The notes under the pieces were generated by a model. The model was not told where the DNA came from. It ran no database searches and saw only the letters and a list, made by a program, of their open reading frames with translations. The position numbers were made by a program, and so were the translations under genes. This document shows, one piece after another, positions 25,458-34,721 of a stretch of DNA of 64,000 bases (its first letter is position 1; every line of letters starts with the position of its first letter). Source of the DNA: Pseudomonas congelans (GTDB lineage Bacteria; Pseudomonadota; Gammaproteobacteria; Pseudomonadales; Pseudomonadaceae); assembly GCF_900103225.1 (NCBI RefSeq), contig NZ_FNJH01000001.1, forward strand, positions 618,980-682,979. Direction: 5' to 3'.

Positions 25458-27821
25458 TTGGATGTTCAGCAGGGCTTCATCCTGAGTCGGCACTGGAAAG
25501 ATACGCCCGCCGGGACCGAGGTCGACTTCTGGCTGGCCACCGATCAGGGCCCGCGCCATATCCGCCTGCCTTGCCAGCCCTCGGTCGCCTTTATTCCCGC
25601 CGAGCAGGGTGAGCGAGCCCGATCGTTGTTGCGCACCGAGCGTGGCGTCGAGCTGCGTCCGCTGGAACTCTGTGATTTCCGTCACCGCCCGGTGCTGGGT
25701 GTGTATTGCCAGCAGCACCGCCAGTTGATGAACATCGAAAAGCTGCTGCGCAGAGGCAATGTTGACGTCTACGAAGCGGACATTCGCCCGCCCGAACGCT
25801 ACCTGATGGAGCGCTTCATCACCGCGCCGGTGCAGTTTGGCGGCACGCCGGATGCCGATGGCGTGCTCTGCGATGCGCAGATCAAGCCATCGCCCGATTA
25901 CCGTCCCAACCTGAAACTGGTCTCGCTGGATATTGAAACCACCGCACGTGGCGAGCTGTATTCGATTGCTCTGGAGGGCTGTGGTCAGCGCCAGGTCTAC
26001 ATGCTGGGGCCGGCCAATGGTGGCGACGAGGCGCTGGATTTTCAACTCGACTATTGCGATACCCGCGCACAATTGCTCGAGCGTCTGAACGACTGGCTCT
26101 CCCTGCATGACCCTGACGCGATTATCGGCTGGAACGTTATCCAGTTCGATTTACGCGTTCTGCATGAGCATGCCCAGCGCCTGCAAGTGCCGCTAAAACT
26201 TGGGCGTGGCGGTGAAGCAATGGGCTGGCGTGAGCACGGCAGTCGCAACAACCACTTTTTTGCCGAAGTGAGCGGGCGGCTGATCATCGACGGGATCGAG
26301 GCATTGCGCTCGGCGACCTGGAGTTTTCCATCGTTCAGCCTCGAATACGTCGCGCAGACCCTGCTGGGCGAAGGCAAGGCCATCGACACACCTTATCAGC
26401 GCATGGACGAAATCAACCGCATGTTCGCTGAGGACAAGCCGGCGCTGGCGCGTTACAACATCAAGGACTGCGAATTGGTGACGCGCATCTTTGCCAAGAC
26501 GCAACTGTTGACCTTTCTGCTCGAGCGCGCCACAGTCACCGGTCTGCCTGCCGATCGCAGCGGTGGTTCGGTTGCTGCGTTCTGCCATCTGTATATCCCG
26601 CTGATGCATCGCCAGGGTTTCGTTGCGCCCAACCTGGGCGAGCGCCTGCCGGAGGCCAGCCCCGGCGGTTTTGTCATGGATTCCCAGCCAGGGTTGTATG
26701 AGTCGGTGCTGGTGCTGGACTACAAGAGCCTATATCCGTCGATCATTCGCACCTTTCTGATTGATCCGGTGGGCTTGATCGAAGGCCTTCGGCACCCGGC
26801 GGACAGCGAGTCGGTGCCAGGCTTTCGCGGCGCGCGCTTTTCGCGCACCCGTCACAGCCTGCCAGCCATTGTCGAGCGTGTGTGGCAGGGGCGGGAAGCC
26901 GCCAAGCGCGAGCAGAACGCCCCGTTGTCCCAGGCGCTGAAAATCATCATGAATGCCTTTTACGGTGTGCTGGGTTCGAGCGGCTGCCGCTTTTTCGATC
27001 CGCGCCTGGCCTCATCGATCACCCTGCGCGGGCATGAAATCATGCTCAAGACCCGCGACCTCATTCAGGCGCAGGGCTACACCGTGATCTATGGCGATAC
27101 CGACTCGACATTCGTCTGGCTGGGCCGTCCTCACGGGCAGGAAGAGGCGGCAGGCATCGGCAAGGCGCTGGTGCAGCAGGTCAACCAGTGGTGGCGCGAG
27201 CACCTGCACGCCGAGTACGGTTTGCACAGCGCTCTTGAGCTGCAATACGAAACGCATTTTCGACGCTTCCTGATGCCTACCGTGCGCGGTGCGGAGGAGG
27301 GCAGCAAGAAGCGTTATGCCGGTCTGGTGACCCGTGCTGACGGGTCCGAGGAGATGGTCTACAAGGGCCTTGAAACCGTGCGCACCGACTGGTCGCCACT
27401 GGCTCAGCAGTTTCAGCAGGAGCTGTACTTGCGGATATTCAAGCGCCAGCCGTATCAGGATTACGTGCGTGACTACGTGCAGCGCACCCTGTCAGGCGAG
27501 CTGGATGACCTGTTGATCTACCGCAAGCGCCTGCGTCGCAAGCTCGATGACTACCAGCGCAATGTGCCGCCCCATGTGCGCGCCGCGCGGCTGGCCGACG
27601 AATACAACGACCAGCAGGGGCGACCGCGTCAGTATCAGAGTGGCGGCTGGATCAGCTACGTGATGACTACCGCCGGGCCGGAGCCGCTGGAAATTCGTCA
27701 CGCCCCGATCGACTACGATCACTACGTGACTCGTCAGTTGCAACCGCTGGCTGACGCGATCCTGCCGTTCGTGGACGACGATTTCAGCACCCTGATCGGC
27801 GGGCAATTGGGGCTGTTCTAA
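25458..27821 (+). CDS. polB: DNA polymerase II (family B)
   Basis: A 787-residue family B DNA polymerase, close to the length of E. coli Pol II. The 3'-5' exonuclease has SLDIETT near residue 155 and later [10 protein letters not shown]. The polymerase core has [15 protein letters not shown] (motif A) near 427, [15 protein letters not shown] (motif B) near 496, and [11 protein letters not shown] (motif C) near 548. All catalytic acidic residues are present. The enzyme does translesion and replication-restart synthesis. The reading frame starts at TTG (residues MDVQQGF), with GAGG about eleven bases upstream. No clear LexA box is seen before it. Confidence 0.95.
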   Translation: MDVQQGFILSRHWKDTPAGTEVDFWLATDQGPRHIRLPCQPSVAFIPAEQGERARSLLRTERGVELRPLELCDFRHRPVLGVYCQQHRQLMNIEKLLRRGNVDVYEADIRPPERYLMERFITAPVQFGGTPDADGVLCDAQIKPSPDYRPNLKLVSLDIETTARGELYSIALEGCGQRQVYMLGPANGGDEALDFQLDYCDTRAQLLERLNDWLSLHDPDAIIGWNVIQFDLRVLHEHAQRLQVPLKLGRGGEAMGWREHGSRNNHFFAEVSGRLIIDGIEALRSATWSFPSFSLEYVAQTLLGEGKAIDTPYQRMDEINRMFAEDKPALARYNIKDCELVTRIFAKTQLLTFLLERATVTGLPADRSGGSVAAFCHLYIPLMHRQGFVAPNLGERLPEASPGGFVMDSQPGLYESVLVLDYKSLYPSIIRTFLIDPVGLIEGLRHPADSESVPGFRGARFSRTRHSLPAIVERVWQGREAAKREQNAPLSQALKIIMNAFYGVLGSSGCRFFDPRLASSITLRGHEIMLKTRDLIQAQGYTVIYGDTDSTFVWLGRPHGQEEAAGIGKALVQQVNQWWREHLHAEYGLHSALELQYETHFRRFLMPTVRGAEEGSKKRYAGLVTRADGSEEMVYKGLETVRTDWSPLAQQFQQELYLRIFKRQPYQDYVRDYVQRTLSGELDDLLIYRKRLRRKLDDYQRNVPPHVRAARLADEYNDQQGRPRQYQSGGWISYVMTTAGPEPLEIRHAPIDYDHYVTRQLQPLADAILPFVDDDFSTLIGGQLGLF

Positions 27822-28663
27822 CGCGAAACCAGCTGCTCGGCCAGCCACGGCAATACCTGCTCGCAGGACGCTTCGATCTTCATTGCAAGCAGTTCGTCCG
27901 CCCGGGTCTTGCCATGGTTGATGGCGATGACCGGCTTGCCCTGTTCGGCCATGGCCTTGCACAGGCGGAACGCCGACCAGGCCATCAGTGACGTGCCGAC
28001 CACCAGCAGACCTTCGGCCTCCTCGACACTCTGTGTAGCCCTGGCAGCGGTCTGCGCGGCAACGTTTTCACCGAAGAACACCACGTCCGGCTTGAGCCTG
28101 TCGCCTTCACAGTGCAGGCAGCGGGGCACCTTGAAGCTGGCTTCGAAAGCCGGGTCGAGCAGGGTGTCGCCGTCCGGGGCCTGTGTCGCGTGGACGCCGA
28201 TCAGATAAGGGTTGTGCTCCAGCAGCTGCTCTTGAATGGCTGCCCGGTCGCTGCGCTGCTGGCAATCCAGGCACAGCACCCGGTGCAGACTGCCGTGCAG
28301 TTCGATGACGTCCCGGCTTCCAGCCTGCGTGTGGAGCGTATCGACGTTCTGGGTGATCAGTCCGGTAATGGCGTTTTCTGCCTGCAGCGCAGCCAGGGCC
28401 TGATGCGCGGCATTGGCCCGTGCCGCGCGGATACGCGGCCAGCCGAGCATGGCGCGTGCCCAGTAGCGCTGGCGCGCTACCGGGTTGCCGAGGAATTCCT
28501 GATACATCATCGGCTGTTTGCCGCGCCGCACGCCGTCCTTGTCGCGGTAGTCCGGAATGCCGGATGCGGTGCTGATGCCCGCGCCGGTCACCACCAGAAA
28601 CGGTTTGTCGGCCATCGCCTGGCATAGCGTGTCGAGCAGATCTCGGGTTGCGCTGTCGAGCAT
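27818..28663 (-). CDS. Sir2 family NAD-dependent protein deacylase
   Basis: A 281-residue sirtuin. The NAD-binding motifs are [18 protein letters not shown] near residue 26 and [13 protein letters not shown] near 115. The catalytic histidine lies in [10 protein letters not shown]. The zinc module has LCLDCQQR and RCLHCEGD (two CxxC pairs), and [12 protein letters not shown] gives the late NAD-binding strand. The pattern is nearest to class II sirtuins (SIRT4-like). It should remove acyl groups from lysines using NAD. The start at 28663 has GAGG eight bases upstream. Its end overlaps the polB stop region by four bases, the genes being convergent. Confidence 0.93.
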   Translation of the reverse strand: MLDSATRDLLDTLCQAMADKPFLVVTGAGISTASGIPDYRDKDGVRRGKQPMMYQEFLGNPVARQRYWARAMLGWPRIRAARANAAHQALAALQAENAITGLITQNVDTLHTQAGSRDVIELHGSLHRVLCLDCQQRSDRAAIQEQLLEHNPYLIGVHATQAPDGDTLLDPAFEASFKVPRCLHCEGDRLKPDVVFFGENVAAQTAARATQSVEEAEGLLVVGTSLMAWSAFRLCKAMAEQGKPVIAINHGKTRADELLAMKIEASCEQVLPWLAEQLVSR

Positions 28664-28838
28664 GTTTGAACCTCGGGTTGCCTGCCTCTTGTGACTGGAC
28701 ACATTATCATCTGGCGTGCAGGTAGCGTGGCGGCTGCTACAGCTGTGAGCCGCTTTGGCTGAGGTGGGTTCAATATCCCGTTGTTCAACCGGCGGCGGAC
28801 GTGGCAATCTGATTTTTTTATACCGGAAAGGAAGCCTG

Positions 28839-29681
28839 ATGCGCTCGTTCGATTTCAAACAACTGGATGTCTTCACTGATCAGCCTCTGCTCGGCAATCC
28901 ACTGGCCGTGGTGCTGGGCGCTGACGGGCTCAGTGACGAGCAGATGGCCGCCTTTGCCCGCTGGACCAACCTGAGCGAAACCACGTTTCTGCTCGAACCG
29001 ACAGACCCGCGTGCCGACTATCGCGTGCGCATTTTCACCACCCTTGAAGAGCTGCCGTTCGCCGGCCATCCCACTCTGGGCAGTTGCCACGCCTGGCTGG
29101 AAAGCGGTGGCGTACCTCGTGGTGAGGAAATCATTCAGGAATGCGGCATCGGCCTGGTGCGCATCCGCAAGGATGATGCCGGGCTGGCGTTTACCGCGCC
29201 GCCGCTGTTGCGCTCAGGTGCCGTGGATGCCGCGTTTGTCGAGCGGATTCGCCTCGGTCTGAAGCTGGCTTCCGAGAGCATTGTGGACGCCCGTTGGGTG
29301 GATAACGGCCCGGGTTGGGTCGCACTGCACCTGAAAGACCGTGCGACCGTTCTTGCTCTGCAGCCTGACTACGTTCAACTGGATGGCTTGAAAATCGGCG
29401 TTATCGGGGCGTGGGACGCTGATGTGGATGGCACTGAAGCTCAGTTCGAGGTGCGCGCATTTGTTCCCGGCGACGGTATGGCTGAAGACCCGGTGACCGG
29501 CAGTCTCAATGCCGGCATCGCTCGCTGGTTTCTGGAAGAAGGCCTGGCACCGGAACGCTACGTCGTCAGTCAGGGCACGGCGCTCGGACGCAAGGGGCGG
29601 GTGTCCGTTCAGCGTGCAGGTGAGGATATCTGGGTAGGCGGCTCGACCGTGACCTGCATTGACGGGCGGGTTACGCTTTAG
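28839..29681 (+). CDS. PhzF family isomerase/epimerase-like protein
   Basis: A 280-residue PhzF-fold protein. Family features are the N-terminal DVFTDQPLLGNPLAVVL, the catalytic glutamate in TNLSETTFLLEP, RIFTTLEELPFAGHPTLG, and the C-terminal-domain motif GMAEDPVTGSLNAGIARWF. The fold is related to diaminopimelate epimerase; the substrate is not known outside phenazine operons, and no phenazine genes are nearby. GGAAGG lies just before the ATG at 28839. It is divergent from the sirtuin gene. Confidence 0.9.
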   Translation: MRSFDFKQLDVFTDQPLLGNPLAVVLGADGLSDEQMAAFARWTNLSETTFLLEPTDPRADYRVRIFTTLEELPFAGHPTLGSCHAWLESGGVPRGEEIIQECGIGLVRIRKDDAGLAFTAPPLLRSGAVDAAFVERIRLGLKLASESIVDARWVDNGPGWVALHLKDRATVLALQPDYVQLDGLKIGVIGAWDADVDGTEAQFEVRAFVPGDGMAEDPVTGSLNAGIARWFLEEGLAPERYVVSQGTALGRKGRVSVQRAGEDIWVGGSTVTCIDGRVTL

Positions 29682-29734
29682 AAGATCGGGCTGGAAGTCC
29701 CGTATGAACACCATCGGGCTTCCGTCCCTCGTTC

Positions 29735-30574
29735 TCAATCCTTCAGCGCAATCTTCTTGCCGCGTCTGGCGGCGATGTCGCTGGCCTGGCCGTCACGCTG
29801 CTTGCCGGTGCGGGCCTGGGTGATGAGGGCCGGGATCAGCGGGCCTTCTGGCAGGTTTTTCCAGAAGCGCGAAGGGAAGTGGCCTTCCATGACCTTCGGG
29901 TTCAAGCGTGCAGGATTGAAGATGTGGCTGTAGTAGGTCAGCCACAATTCGCCATGCGGGTCTTCCACCTGCTTCGCCATGGTTTGCCAGGCGTGCGGGC
30001 AGCGTCGCTCATGAATCAGTTGCTGGCCGTCGTAATACACACCGTCCTGAGGTGTGGCGATCATCCAGCGGTGCTGACCCATGCGGCCGATGAAGTGCTC
30101 GCTGGCACTGCGCAGAATATCGTGGACCGGTTCGTGCCACGCCACGTACTGCGGGCGCATCAGCGCTTCGTCGTCAGCCACAGACGGCAGCGCGACAAAC
30201 CGCAGGAACGCATGCAGGTGGTGGGCCTCACGCCTCACCGATTTCAAGCGGCGATGCAATTCGCTGCCGAGCTTGTCGCCGGCCATCATGGCCGTGCGAT
30301 CACCGTGGGTCACACGCCACAACACTTCGTACAGCAGGCTCCAGCGCTGATCGCCCCGGTAACGCGAGGCGCTTTCCAGCAACTGCACCAGCTCCAGCGG
30401 AACCCTTGCCTGAAATGGCCCGGCTTCCTTGGGGTACTCTTCTTCACTGCCAAACAGGTCGGCGGCATCCGGTGATTTCCAACTGACCTGGCTGGGGTCG
30501 ATTTCATGGCTCAACAGCCAGCGAGCCTGTTGCCGCCAGGTGTCGAACAGGTCGTCGCAGTCTAGGCAGATCAT
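29735..30574 (-). CDS. TIGR03915/DUF4130 family putative DNA repair protein
   Basis: A 279-residue protein of the DUF4130 group, the standard partner of the TIGR03916 radical SAM protein. Its N-terminal part (CDDLFDTWRQQARWLLSHEI) is followed by VRREAHHLHAFLRFVALP and a C-terminal uracil-glycosylase-like segment (FIGRMGQHRWMIATPQDGVYY; HFPSRFWKNLPEG). A role in DNA repair or modification is inferred from the family name and pairing, not shown. The ATG at 30574 overlaps the stop of the radical SAM gene (ATGA), so the two are coupled. Both are probably controlled by the LexA box at 31806. Confidence 0.85.
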   Translation of the reverse strand: MICLDCDDLFDTWRQQARWLLSHEIDPSQVSWKSPDAADLFGSEEEYPKEAGPFQARVPLELVQLLESASRYRGDQRWSLLYEVLWRVTHGDRTAMMAGDKLGSELHRRLKSVRREAHHLHAFLRFVALPSVADDEALMRPQYVAWHEPVHDILRSASEHFIGRMGQHRWMIATPQDGVYYDGQQLIHERRCPHAWQTMAKQVEDPHGELWLTYYSHIFNPARLNPKVMEGHFPSRFWKNLPEGPLIPALITQARTGKQRDGQASDIAARRGKKIALKD

Positions 30575-31791
30575 CCCCACAGCCCCATCTGCTGAGGCTG
30601 AGGCCGGTCGCGCAACTGATGATGCAGGAACTCGCTGGTAGTTTCCGCATGCGGCGGGTGGTAATCACTGGTAATGATGAACGGCTTGGCCTTGGCCAGT
30701 ATGCAGCGCATGCGGGTGAGGTCTTCGTAGCGGATGCGCCGCTGTCTGCGCAGCTCGACCAGCCGCTGTGTGGTGCGGATGCCAATGCCCGGCACTCTGG
30801 CGATCAGCGCCGGGTCGGCCTGGTTCAGGTCCAGCGGGAATACCTGCCGGTTGCCCAGCGCCCAGGCCAGCTTGGGGTCGATGTCCAGCGCCAGGTCACC
30901 GGGGCCGTCGAGCAGTTCACCCGCGGTGAAACCATAGCCGCGCAGCAGAAAGTCAGCCTGATACAGGCGATGCTCGCGCATCAGGGGCGGTGCCGCCAAG
31001 GGGACGCTGTTGGGGCTGTTGGGGATCGGGCTGAACGCAGAATAGTAAACTCGGCGCAGCTTGAAGTTGCTGTACAGCGACTGCGCGCTGTGCAGGATGG
31101 TGCTGTCGTCGGTGGCATCGGCACCGACAATCATTTGTGTGCTCTGCCCGGCAGGCGCAAAGCGCGGCGAGCGAGGCTCGTTGCGGACCGTCTGCTCGCC
31201 GGTGTAAATCGTCTGCATGGCCTGCTTGATCGACGCGACGTCTTTTTCCGGGGCGAGGGTCTGCAGGCTCAGGTCGGTCGGCAGTTCGATATTGACGCTG
31301 AGGCGGTCGGCGTAGCGGCCAGCCTTTTCGATCAGCGCAGGATCGGCGTCAGGGATGGTTTTGAGGTGGATGTAGCCACGAAACTCATGTACTTCGCGCA
31401 ATAGGCGGGCGACTTCGACCAGTTGCTCCATGGTGTAGTCCGCAGAGCGGATGATCCCGGAACTCAAGAACAGCCCGCTCACGCAATTGCGGCGATAGAA
31501 GTCCAGGGTCAGGGTGACCACTTCTTCGGGCGTGAAGCGCGCACGGGGCACATCGCTGGAGCGACGGTTGACGCAGTACTGGCAGTCGTAAAGACAGAAG
31601 TTGGTCAGCAGGATTTTCAGCAACGACACGCAACGCCCATCCGGCGTGTAGCTGTGGCAGATGCCCATGCCATTGGTAGAGCCGAGCCCGGACTTGTCCT
31701 GCGAGCTGCGCTTGGGTGCTCCACTGCTGGCGCAGGACGCATCGTATTTGGCGGCGTCTGCCAGAATGCTGAGCTTGTCGATAAGCTGCAT
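30571..31791 (-). CDS. TIGR03916 family putative DNA repair radical SAM protein
   Basis: A 406-residue radical SAM protein. The iron-sulfur cluster cysteines are in NFCLYDCQYCVNRRSS near residue 68 (CxxxCxxC). The C-terminal region has a helix-hairpin-helix segment, ADPALIARVPGIGIRTTQRLVELR, which fits DNA binding. The family is always paired with a DUF4130 protein, here the next gene. The start at 31791 is chosen because an upstream extension crosses a perfect LexA-type operator. The promoter context suggests induction by DNA damage. Confidence 0.9.
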   Translation of the reverse strand: MQLIDKLSILADAAKYDASCASSGAPKRSSQDKSGLGSTNGMGICHSYTPDGRCVSLLKILLTNFCLYDCQYCVNRRSSDVPRARFTPEEVVTLTLDFYRRNCVSGLFLSSGIIRSADYTMEQLVEVARLLREVHEFRGYIHLKTIPDADPALIEKAGRYADRLSVNIELPTDLSLQTLAPEKDVASIKQAMQTIYTGEQTVRNEPRSPRFAPAGQSTQMIVGADATDDSTILHSAQSLYSNFKLRRVYYSAFSPIPNSPNSVPLAAPPLMREHRLYQADFLLRGYGFTAGELLDGPGDLALDIDPKLAWALGNRQVFPLDLNQADPALIARVPGIGIRTTQRLVELRRQRRIRYEDLTRMRCILAKAKPFIITSDYHPPHAETTSEFLHHQLRDRPQPQQMGLWG

Positions 31792-31805
31792 GAAGTGCCC
31801 CTTGA

Positions 31806-31821
31806 CTGTTTGTATATACAG
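31806..31821 (-). promoter_or_regulatory. LexA (SOS) box
   Basis: The 16-base sequence CTGTATATACAAACAG (minus strand) fits the LexA consensus CTG-N10-CAG with an AT-rich centre. It lies 15 bases before the start codon of the radical SAM repair gene. Confidence 0.75.
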
Positions 31822-31937
31822 TATAGAGGCACGTGCACTGTCACAAGTACCGCACGGCGGAGTTCTGCGTAGCGATGCCGAACCGGATTCGCGCAGGTGT
31901 TTATCGGCATGACTGGAAAGCAAGGTGCCAGCATGAA

Positions 31938-31952
31938 TGTTATTTAATAACA
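31938..31952. promoter_or_regulatory. Zur-like palindrome upstream of the metal ABC operon
   Basis: TGTTATTTAATAACA is a 7+1+7 perfect inverted repeat. It resembles the zinc-regulator Zur operator (TGTTATA-N-TATAACA). It lies about 50 bases before the small ORF that opens the metal transporter operon and in the divergent region with the radical SAM gene. Confidence 0.5.
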
Positions 31953-32004
31953 CTTGCGAGATCGGTATGTAATACTGTAACAAATAGTTGCAGGTTACTT
32001 TTAC

Positions 32005-32151
32005 TTGAAAAATTCTTCTGACGCTTCGACAGCAAGCGCTTCGATAGCGGGCTCTGTGCTGGCCCAGTCGGCCTGGAAGCGGGTCCTGTTTTCCCTGGCG
32101 ATACTGATATTGCTCTGGCTGGCCATTGGCTGGTCGGTGGCAATTCCATGA
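32005..32151 (+). CDS. Small membrane protein leading the metal ABC operon
   Basis: A 48-residue ORF starting at TTG (MKNSSDASTASASIAGSVLA, then QSAWKRVLFSLAILILLWLA, IGWSVAIP). It has a polar N-terminus and one clear membrane helix. Its TGA overlaps the ATG of the ABC ATPase (ATGA), which supports real translation. It is too short for a simple family match. It could be an accessory subunit of the metal importer. The start codon is uncertain. Confidence 0.5.
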   Translation: MKNSSDASTASASIAGSVLAQSAWKRVLFSLAILILLWLAIGWSVAIP

Positions 32152-32897
32152 GTGCAGCCATCGCTCTGGAAAACCTCACGGTGGCGTACGAGCGCCGTCC
32201 TGCAGTGCACCACATCAGCGGGCGCTTCGAGGCAGGTAGCCTGACCGCTATCGTCGGGCCCAACGGTGCGGGAAAATCGACGCTGATCAAGGCCATCGCC
32301 GGAACCATGAAGCCCGCTCAGGGGCGCGTTGACCGGGGGCGTCTGGCAACCCGCACGATTGGCTATCTGCCGCAGGCCGCAGAAATCGATCGCAGCTTTC
32401 CACTGAGTGTTGCCGATACGGTGTCGATGGGCGCCTGGCACAGCATCGGCCCGTTTCGCAGTCTCACTCGCAATCATGCGCGTCTGACCGGCGAGGCGCT
32501 GATGACCGTCGGCCTTGAGGGTTTTGAAGGGCGTAGCGTGGGCTCGCTGTCGTCGGGTCAGTTTCAGCGAGTATTGTTCGCCCGGCTGCTGTTGCAGGAC
32601 GCCTCGGTGATCCTCCTGGATGAGCCGTTCACTGCCATCGACGCGCGCACCACGCGTGATCTGCTGCAACTGGTGCGTGCCTGGCACGGGCAGGGGCGCA
32701 CGGTGATTGCGGTACTGCACGATATCGAACAGGTCCGTCAGCACTTTCCGCAAACCTTGCTGATGGCTCGCGAAGCCATCGCCTGGGGCGAGACTTCGCA
32801 GGTGCTCAGCGTTGCCAACCTGCGCAAGGCGCGCAACATGGCCGAGTACTGGAGCCCGGATGCCTTGTTGTGTGATGCCGAGGACGAGGACGCATGA
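32148..32897 (+). CDS. Zinc/manganese ABC transporter ATP-binding protein
   Basis: A 249-residue ABC ATPase. Walker A is GPNGAGKST near residue 39, the Q-loop lies in IGYLPQAAEIDR, the signature is SSGQFQRV, Walker B is VILLDEPFTAID, and the switch histidine lies in IAVLHDIEQV. The order ATPase, permease, binding protein and the family resemblance point to the metal (ZnuC/MntB-type) import group. It overlaps the small ORF before it and the permease after it by ATGA, so the operon is tightly coupled. Regulation by zinc or manganese is suggested by the upstream Zur-like site. Confidence 0.92.
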   Translation: MSAAIALENLTVAYERRPAVHHISGRFEAGSLTAIVGPNGAGKSTLIKAIAGTMKPAQGRVDRGRLATRTIGYLPQAAEIDRSFPLSVADTVSMGAWHSIGPFRSLTRNHARLTGEALMTVGLEGFEGRSVGSLSSGQFQRVLFARLLLQDASVILLDEPFTAIDARTTRDLLQLVRAWHGQGRTVIAVLHDIEQVRQHFPQTLLMAREAIAWGETSQVLSVANLRKARNMAEYWSPDALLCDAEDEDA

Positions 32898-33763
32898 TGC
32901 TCTATAGCCTGGTGGTCGAGCCGTTTATCGAATTCGGTTTCATGCGTCGCGCGCTGGTGGCGTGTCTGGCGCTGGGCATCGGCTCGGGGCCGGTCGGCGT
33001 GCTGTTGATGTTGCGGCGCATGAGCCTGGTGGGCGATGCCATGAGCCATGCGGTGCTGCCGGGCGCGGCGGTGGGTTTCATGGTCGCCGGGCTGTCGTTG
33101 CCGGCAATGGGTTTCGGTGGCCTGATCGCCGGGCTGGCGGTGGCTTTGCTGTCCGGTCTGGTGAGTCGACTGACGTCGCTGCGTGAAGACGCCAGCTTTG
33201 CCAGCTTCTATCTGACCTCATTGGCCGCCGGGGTGCTGATCGTCTCGCTGCACGGTTCCAGCGTCGATCTGCTGCACGTGCTGTTCGGTACCATTCTGGC
33301 CATTGATGACACGGCGATCTACATGGTCGGCAGCATTGCCTCCTTCACCCTGATTCTGCTGGCGATCATTTATCGCCCGCTGGTGCTGGAGTGCTTTGAT
33401 CCGGGCTTTCTGCGTGCAGTCGGCGGGCGTGGTTCGCTGTACCACGTTCTGTTTCTGCTGCTGGTGGTGCTCAACCTGGTCGCAGGCTTTCAGGCGCTAG
33501 GCACGCTGATGGCGGTGGGCATGATGATGCTCCCGGCAACCGCCGCTCGTTTCTGGACCAATTCGCTGAGCGGTCTGATGGTCATTTCAACGCTGCTGGC
33601 GACCTTGTCCGGGCTGATCGGGCTGATCGTTTCCTACCATCTTGGCGTCGCCTCGGGGCCGGCCATCGTGCTCACGGCCAGTGCGTTCTACGGCACCTCC
33701 CTGTTGTTCGGGCGCACGGGCATCGTGCGTCGGCTGTTTCCCAAACCTCACCTGGCTCACTGA
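32894..33763 (+). CDS. Zinc/manganese ABC transporter permease
   Basis: A 289-residue integral membrane protein with about eight helices of the ABC-3 permease family (ZnuB/MntC type). Recognisable segments are SGPVGVLLMLRRMSLVGDAMSHAVLPGAA near residue 35 and the conserved LVVLNLVAGFQALGTLMAVGMMMLP near residue 190. It carries the metal across the inner membrane. The start overlaps the ATPase stop (ATGA); a second ATG three bases on is an alternative. Confidence 0.92.
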   Translation: MMLYSLVVEPFIEFGFMRRALVACLALGIGSGPVGVLLMLRRMSLVGDAMSHAVLPGAAVGFMVAGLSLPAMGFGGLIAGLAVALLSGLVSRLTSLREDASFASFYLTSLAAGVLIVSLHGSSVDLLHVLFGTILAIDDTAIYMVGSIASFTLILLAIIYRPLVLECFDPGFLRAVGGRGSLYHVLFLLLVVLNLVAGFQALGTLMAVGMMMLPATAARFWTNSLSGLMVISTLLATLSGLIGLIVSYHLGVASGPAIVLTASAFYGTSLLFGRTGIVRRLFPKPHLAH

Positions 33764-33774
33764 AAAGGTACGTC

Positions 33775-34671
33775 ATGAAACGATTGATGATGTTGAGTTC
33801 CCTGGCTGCACTGGCGCTGTCGGCATTCGCCAGCCTGGCCCAGGCCAAACCGCTGGAAGCCGTTGCCTCGTTTACGGTCATTGCCGACATGGTCAGTACG
33901 GTAGGCGGTGATCGTGTGCACGTTCGATCGCTGATCGGTCCGAATGGCGATCCACACGTCTACGAGCCGACACCCAGTGACGCCCAAGCGTTGAAAAACG
34001 CCGATCTTGCGTTTGTCAGCGGCCTGCATCTGGAGGGCTGGATGGATCGTCTCATCAAGGCTTCAGGCTACAAGGGGCAGCCGGTGGTGCTGTCCGAAGG
34101 CATCAAGACCCGCAGCATGGATGAGGACGGCAAGCGCATTGTCGACCCGCATGCCTGGAACAGCGCGGCCAATGGCGTGATTTATGTGCGCAACATTATC
34201 GCAGCGCTGAAGAAAGCCGATCCGGAAGGGGCCAGCGTGTATCAGGCCAATGGTGATCGCTACATGGCCGAGCTGCAGCAACTGGATACCTACGCTCGCG
34301 ATCAGATCCGTTCGATTCCGGCTGCCAGACGCAAGATCCTTACCTCTCATGATGCGTTCGGCTACTTCGGCGATGCCTACGGGGTGACCTTCCTGTCGCC
34401 GCTGGGCTTGTCTACCGAATCGGAAGCGTCGGCCGCCGATGTGTCGAAACTGATTCGTCAGATCAAGACCGAACATGTCAGTGCCTACTTCTTTGAAAAC
34501 TCCAGCGACCCGCGTCTGGTCAAGCAGATAGCCGAAGCCAGTGGCGCTCAACCAGGGGGTGAACTGTACGTGGAGTCCTTGTCGCCAGCCGACGGCCCGG
34601 CGCCAACCTACGCGAAGATGTTCCGTTACAACGTCGATACCCTGACTGCGGCAATGAAGCGCAATCAGTAA
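33775..34671 (+). CDS. Zinc/manganese ABC transporter substrate-binding protein
   Basis: A 298-residue periplasmic metal-binding protein of the cluster A-I (ZnuA/MntC-like) family. It has a signal peptide (residues 1-24, ending AQA), a first metal histidine in GPNGDPHVYEPT, a second in IVDPHAWNS, a third-ligand region in LSTESEAS and a late aspartate in FENSSDPRL. The histidine-rich loop seen in many ZnuA proteins is absent, so manganese or zinc cannot be told apart. It ends the operon, with a large hairpin after it. Confidence 0.92.
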   Translation: MKRLMMLSSLAALALSAFASLAQAKPLEAVASFTVIADMVSTVGGDRVHVRSLIGPNGDPHVYEPTPSDAQALKNADLAFVSGLHLEGWMDRLIKASGYKGQPVVLSEGIKTRSMDEDGKRIVDPHAWNSAANGVIYVRNIIAALKKADPEGASVYQANGDRYMAELQQLDTYARDQIRSIPAARRKILTSHDAFGYFGDAYGVTFLSPLGLSTESEASAADVSKLIRQIKTEHVSAYFFENSSDPRLVKQIAEASGAQPGGELYVESLSPADGPAPTYAKMFRYNVDTLTAAMKRNQ

Positions 34672-34677
34672 GCCTGA

Positions 34678-34714
34678 AGCTGCCCGGTGCCCTGATTGCG
34701 GGCGCCGGGCAGCT
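34678..34714. terminator. Hairpin between convergent metal-ABC and aldose epimerase genes
   Basis: A 14-base stem with one G-U pair, AGCTGCCCGGTGCC / GGCGCCGGGCAGCT, loop of nine. No long T-run follows on either strand, but its position between two stop codons suggests a bidirectional 3' end. Confidence 0.55.
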
Positions 34715-34721
34715 CAACGCT

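Noticed and set aside
25236..26108. N-terminal extension of the CBS protein
   Set aside because: The extension is antisense to polB and lacks similarity to CBS proteins; the ATG at 25235 has a good ribosome-binding site.
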